From Corallococcus silvisoli (GTDB lineage Bacteria > Myxococcota > Myxococcia > Myxococcales > Myxococcaceae): a DNA stretch of 64,000 bases. Position 1 is the first letter of the stretch; every line of letters begins with the position of its first letter. A model generated the notes under the pieces. The model was not told the DNA's origin and did not search any database. It saw only the letters and a list, made by a program, of their open reading frames with translations. This document shows positions 60,707 to 64,000 of the stretch, in pieces. Where the stretch lies: positions 1-64,000 of the forward strand of contig NZ_JAAAPJ010000001.1 in the NCBI RefSeq assembly GCF_009909145.1. Direction: 5' to 3'. Both the position numbers and the translations under genes were made by a program.

Positions 60707-62938
60707 TCAGGCCCGTGACTTGGAGAACACGAGGTTCGTGCCCGCCCCCGGCACCGTCACGGTGAAGGTGCGCTCCACCGTCGCCAGGCCGTTGCCCCCG
60801 CGCGCCGCCAGCTCCAGGAAGAACGCGCCGGTCGCCTTGAGATGGAAGGACTGGGCCCACGACTGGGACAGGGCCTTGAACGCGCCGTTGAAGACCGCGG
60901 GCGAGCGCTGCTCGTTGTTGCGCAGGTCCAGGAGTCCCGCGCGCAGGTCGCGCCACTTGGACACCGTGCCGGGGTTCTTCTGGATGACCTCCGCGAACGT
61001 CAGCATCCCGTCGCCCAGCTGCCCTTCGGTGTGGGCGAAGCGTCCGACGAGGGGGTTGTTCTTGAGGGACGCGGCGGCCGTCCTGGCCGCGTCGGCCGCG
61101 GACCAGTTCTGCTCCAGGTAGGACTTCCAGAGGGGCGCGTAGATCGACTCGCGCACGGCGGGGCGGTCGCGGCACGGCACGGCGTACCAGGGCAGCGCCC
61201 GTCCCAGCGCGCGGGCGAAGGCGGAGGGCGCGTCGGGATCCGCCGCGTGGGTGATGACGTCGCGCAGCGTCCGGTTGTCCAGCTTCAGCTCCACGCGCGT
61301 CTCGAACGCCTGTCCCGCGGCGGCGGCGCGGATGCGCTTGAGGACCTCCTCCTCCTCCGCGTCATCCAGCGCGCCCCAGATGATGGCCTCGTCCACGGCC
61401 TGCCGCAGGTCGTCGTCTCCCTGCTTGCGCGCGTCGTGGCGCAGGAGCAGGTACAGGCCCAGGTCGAAGTCCGCCACGGTGGGCGACTTGCGGTGCTCCG
61501 CCATGTCCGCCTTGAAGTCCGCCGTCCAGTGCGAGTACGGCGTGAGCAGCGCGCCGGTGTAGGAGCGCACGCCCAGGAACGAGATGCGCTGGGGCGCCTC
61601 CTTCTCCAGGCTGTTGCGCTGCACCACCTGGGTGAGCTCGCGCGTGTCACTGCCGCCCAGCGCCCACGTCCCCAGCTTCAAGGAGAAGCCCCACGCGTTG
61701 GACTCCTTGTTGACCTCCTTGAGCAGGCACTGCTCCAGCGTCAGGCCGTCCGCCTGCATCCGCTGCATCGCGCTGTCCATCCGCCCCGTCACCAGCAGCG
61801 GGTGCAGGGCGCGCGCCTGGGCGTCGGTGCACACGGCGGACAGGAGCGCGGTCTGCTCCTTCATGCGCAGGTATTCGTAGCGGAAGCCCGCCTCGAACTT
61901 CGACTCGGCCAGGGCCTGGATGCGCGCGCGCGTGTCCGCTCGCAGCTTGTCCCAGCGCGCGCGCAGCGCGGTGAGGTTGACCTCCAGCTCCTGGAAGCCC
62001 AGCCGGTCCAGGATGATGCGCAGCACCTTCGTCTCGTTCTCCGACAGGGCGTGCGCCTCCAGCTTCGTCAGCAGGGACTCGAAGGTGCCCAGCGGCACCG
62101 ACAGGAGCCCTTCCAGGACGCGCTCCACCTGGGTGACGAGGGCGGCCGGATCGGTGAGGCGGGCCTCCACGTGCAGGGCGGCCGTCACGCCCGCCTCGCG
62201 CGCCACGGCCTTCTTCACCTGCACGCGCACGCGGCCCGCTTCGGGCCGGGAGAAGATGACGGCGTAGTCGTCCGTCACCTTCACCTTCGCGGACACGGTG
62301 GCGCCCGCCTTGGCCTCGAAGGAGAGCAGGGTGCTGGCGGACAGCAGCTTCGTCAGCGTCTGGAGGTTGGACGTGTAGACGTCCGTCCAGTCCAGCGTCG
62401 CGGTGACGGACAGCTCGCCGCGCGCCTGGAAGGCGATGGCGTCGCCCACGCCCAGCGCGTCCAGCGACGACGTGAGCAGGGGCAGCCGGAGCGAAGGGGC
62501 GTCCTCTTTCAGCGCGGCGCGCGCGTTCATCCGCTGGGGGTGCCGATGGTAGTCCGCCAGCAGCACGCGCACGTCGCCGTTGGCCGAGAGCGCCACGTAG
62601 GGCAGGGGGACGCCGACGTCCGCCTTCACGCGCGTCTCCACCGCGTACTTGAGCCACGCCGCGTCCCCGCCGTAGACGAGCGGCGGGGCCAGCTGTGCCG
62701 TCGGGTCGCTCGGGGCCTCGCCCACCACGCCCGCCGCGTCCACGTCCGCCGGGGCGTCATAGCCTTCGACGAAGCCTCGCGCCGACACGTCGAACGCGAA
62801 CGTCAGGGCGCCCAGCTTCTCTCCGGCGGGCAGCGCGTAGCTGGCGGTCGGCAACTCCACGCGGATGTCGGAGCCCTGCAGGGGCGCGTCCGGTAGCACC
62901 TTCGACACTTCGTCCAGCAGCACCAGCTTCCACGACAT
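60707..62938 (-). CDS. Large protein of unknown family
   Basis: 743 residues from the ATG at 62938 (MSWKLVLLDEVSKVLP); the codons before it read through a low-complexity region. I do not recognise any domain. There is no signal peptide or membrane helix. The N-terminal 230 residues are beta-rich with repeated strands (ALTFAFDVSARGF, FQARGELSVTATLDWTDV). The middle is helical and charged (LRARWDKLRADTRARIQALAES), and the C-terminal 150 residues are again mixed. The ending VERTFTVTVPGAGTNLVFSK looks like a beta-sandwich edge. It is preceded on the same strand by another unrecognised gene with a repeat array between them. Confidence 0.7.
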   Translation of the reverse strand: MSWKLVLLDEVSKVLPDAPLQGSDIRVELPTASYALPAGEKLGALTFAFDVSARGFVEGYDAPADVDAAGVVGEAPSDPTAQLAPPLVYGGDAAWLKYAVETRVKADVGVPLPYVALSANGDVRVLLADYHRHPQRMNARAALKEDAPSLRLPLLTSSLDALGVGDAIAFQARGELSVTATLDWTDVYTSNLQTLTKLLSASTLLSFEAKAGATVSAKVKVTDDYAVIFSRPEAGRVRVQVKKAVAREAGVTAALHVEARLTDPAALVTQVERVLEGLLSVPLGTFESLLTKLEAHALSENETKVLRIILDRLGFQELEVNLTALRARWDKLRADTRARIQALAESKFEAGFRYEYLRMKEQTALLSAVCTDAQARALHPLLVTGRMDSAMQRMQADGLTLEQCLLKEVNKESNAWGFSLKLGTWALGGSDTRELTQVVQRNSLEKEAPQRISFLGVRSYTGALLTPYSHWTADFKADMAEHRKSPTVADFDLGLYLLLRHDARKQGDDDLRQAVDEAIIWGALDDAEEEEVLKRIRAAAAGQAFETRVELKLDNRTLRDVITHAADPDAPSAFARALGRALPWYAVPCRDRPAVRESIYAPLWKSYLEQNWSAADAARTAAASLKNNPLVGRFAHTEGQLGDGMLTFAEVIQKNPGTVSKWRDLRAGLLDLRNNEQRSPAVFNGAFKALSQSWAQSFHLKATGAFFLELAARGGNGLATVERTFTVTVPGAGTNLVFSKSRA

Positions 62939-63030
62939 GACGGCTCCCTCCCACGACGTCCATGGAAAGGCGGCATCGTACAACGCCCGTCCCCCTCGAC
63001 AGGGGGATGCCGCGCCAGACGAGGCCGGGC

Positions 63031-63219
63031 GGCGGGTGGGGCGCCGGTCGGGCGCGGAGTCGGTGGAGCGCGGCGTCGGCGGGTGGGGCGCCAGTCGGGC
63101 GCGGCGTCGGTGGAGCGCGGCGTCGGCGGGTGGGGCGCCAGTCGGGCGCGGCGTCGGTGGAGCGCGGCGTCGGCGGAGCGCGGCGTCGGCGGAGCGCGGA
63201 GTCGGCGGAGCGCGGCGCC
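63031..63219. repeat. Tandem repeat array: three 47-bp units followed by three 16-bp units
   Basis: Units of 47 bp start at 63031, 63078 and 63125 and differ at only a few positions. They are followed by 16-bp units at 63172, 63188 and 63204 (GGCGGAGCGCGG with GTC or GCC). Each 47-mer itself ends in a closely related 16-mer, so the array is a degenerate 16-bp repeat with a 47-bp higher-order period. It lies in the 295-bp gap between two minus-strand genes and no gene frame uses it. Copy number may vary between strains. Confidence 0.8.
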
Positions 63220-63233
63220 AACGGTGCGGAGCG

Positions 63234-64000
63234 TCAGGGCTGGTCGCGGACCTGCTGGAGCGCGGCCGGGCGGTCCGCGGTCACGAGCAGCGCCTCGGGC
63301 GTCAGGCCCCGCACGCACGAGCGGATGACGACCTGGGCGTCGTCCACGGGCTCCAGCACCAGCGACGTCGTCCGGGTCATCAGCGCGCGGGGCCACTGGC
63401 CCTTCTCCGCCCGGGCCGCGTCGACCTCCGCCAGGGCGATGAGCGCCTCGGAGCGCAGCGCGCGCAGGTCCAGCGCCTCGGCGTCCTCGGGGGACAGGCG
63501 CACCGCGGGGGCCTCCGCGTGGCGGAAGCGCTCCGTGGCCTTCTGGGCGTCCAGGGACTCCAGCGCGCGGCGGCGCTCCTCGGAGGGTTGATCCACCACG
63601 GCGCGCAGGCGGTCCGCGTCCTCCACCCACTGCCGCCACTGGTGGCGGCGCGACAGGGCGCCCGGCAGCGGGGGCGCGTCGAACCACGTGGGCGGAAGCT
63701 GGCTGCGGGCGTCGTCGGACAGCAGGTCGCGGAAGGCCACGAGCTGTGAGGCGACGGCCTCCTCGTGCAGGGTCAGCGACACCGGCGGGAACCCTTCATG
63801 CAGCCGGGTGAGCTGGGAGATCGCCCGGCGCTTGCGGACCAGGGAGGCCGCGTCGAGCGCGTCCGCGCAGGCCCGCCAGGTACGCGCGTAACCCTGGGCG
63901 GACAGCCGCTGTCCCACCAGCCCACCGCCCAGGGCCAGCTCCCGGCCCAGCGCGAGCGCGTCCACGCACGTGTCCACCGCGCCGTCCGCGTCGCCCCGGG
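63234..64000 (-). CDS. C-terminal part of an unrecognised protein, partial at window edge
   Basis: The frame is open from the right edge to TGA at 63234-63236, giving at least 255 residues. The sequence is helical and charged (LHEEAVASQLVAFRDLLSDD, HQWRQWVEDADRLRAVVDQPSEERRRALESL), with no membrane segment in the visible part. The GTG at 63977 could be a start, but residues upstream of it (GDADGAVDTCVDALALGRELA) look like the same protein, so the gene probably continues beyond 64000. I assign no family. Confidence 0.6.
   Translation of the reverse strand, partial: RGDADGAVDTCVDALALGRELALGGGLVGQRLSAQGYARTWRACADALDAASLVRKRRAISQLTRLHEGFPPVSLTLHEEAVASQLVAFRDLLSDDARSQLPPTWFDAPPLPGALSRRHQWRQWVEDADRLRAVVDQPSEERRRALESLDAQKATERFRHAEAPAVRLSPEDAEALDLRALRSEALIALAEVDAARAEKGQWPRALMTRTTSLVLEPVDDAQVVIRSCVRGLTPEALLVTADRPAALQQVRDQP

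Noticed and set aside
63031..63219. CRISPR array
   Set aside because: The units are directly adjacent without unique spacers, of very high G+C, and no cas gene is near.

Overview
The window is about 70% G+C DNA with almost no spacing between genes, frequent GTG/TTG starts and 4-bp start/stop overlaps. It reads as chromosomal sequence from a myxobacterium of the Myxococcus/Corallococcus type. The evidence is a DUF2378 protein, two very large Ser/Thr kinases with TPR tails, two sigma-54 activators with FHA-like N-termini, a protein ending in a MYXO-CTERM signal, DUF4215 Cys-rich repeats and an Oar-like TonB-dependent receptor. The genus is inference. I saw no tRNA, rRNA, CRISPR array, transposase or phage gene.

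Layout. 0-4.6 kb: end of a DUF4139-type protein, DoxX-like membrane protein, S37-type secreted peptidase, alcohol dehydrogenase, TonB C-terminal protein, DUF2378 protein. 4.7-10.7 kb: signalling module 1 (FHA-like sigma-54 activator, its probable target lipoprotein with a good -24/-12 promoter, and a convergent Ser/Thr kinase). 10.8-16 kb: alpha/beta hydrolase, glutamine synthetase, C39-like peptidase, ferritin-like lipoprotein. 16.2-23.8 kb: a translationally coupled four-gene operon, MoxR ATPase / DUF5682 / VWA / SWIM-HEAT, matching the enigmatic E. coli yehL-M-P-Q set. 23.9-33.7 kb: methyltransferase, secreted trypsin-like protease, M20 peptidase, an operon of dipeptide epimerase / DUF819 permease / beta-lactamase-fold lipoprotein, nitronate monooxygenase, OpgC-like protein, Rnk. 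33.7-39.5 kb: an OmpA-domain barrel protein and a 1289-residue Cys-rich MYXO-CTERM protein, similar in architecture to the TraB/TraA pair. 39.6-45.9 kb: signalling module 2, a mirrored paralogue of module 1. 46-51.5 kb: HAD phosphatase, Oar-like receptor with a lipoprotein, small secreted protein. 51.6-59.4 kb: a kynurenine degradation cluster (3-monooxygenase, kynureninase, 3-hydroxyanthranilate dioxygenase, ACMS decarboxylase, aminomuconate semialdehyde dehydrogenase, 2-aminomuconate deaminase, and a divergent oxalocrotonate decarboxylase/hydratase), taking kynurenine through 2-aminomuconate to 2-oxopentenoate. 59.4-64 kb: bestrophin, two unrecognised proteins, and a G+C-rich tandem repeat between them.

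Main point of interest. Modules 1 and 2 have the same three parts in the same relative order: an FHA-like sigma-54 activator, then small cupredoxin-like product(s) behind a TGGYACG-N4-CTGCW promoter, then a convergent Ser/Thr kinase. Palindromic GCTGACGYGTC elements sit at enhancer distance upstream of the module 2 small genes and also upstream of the TraB/TraA-like pair, where a further -24/-12 candidate is found. This suggests a kinase/FHA-activator regulon that controls cell-surface proteins. It is inferred from sequence pattern only.
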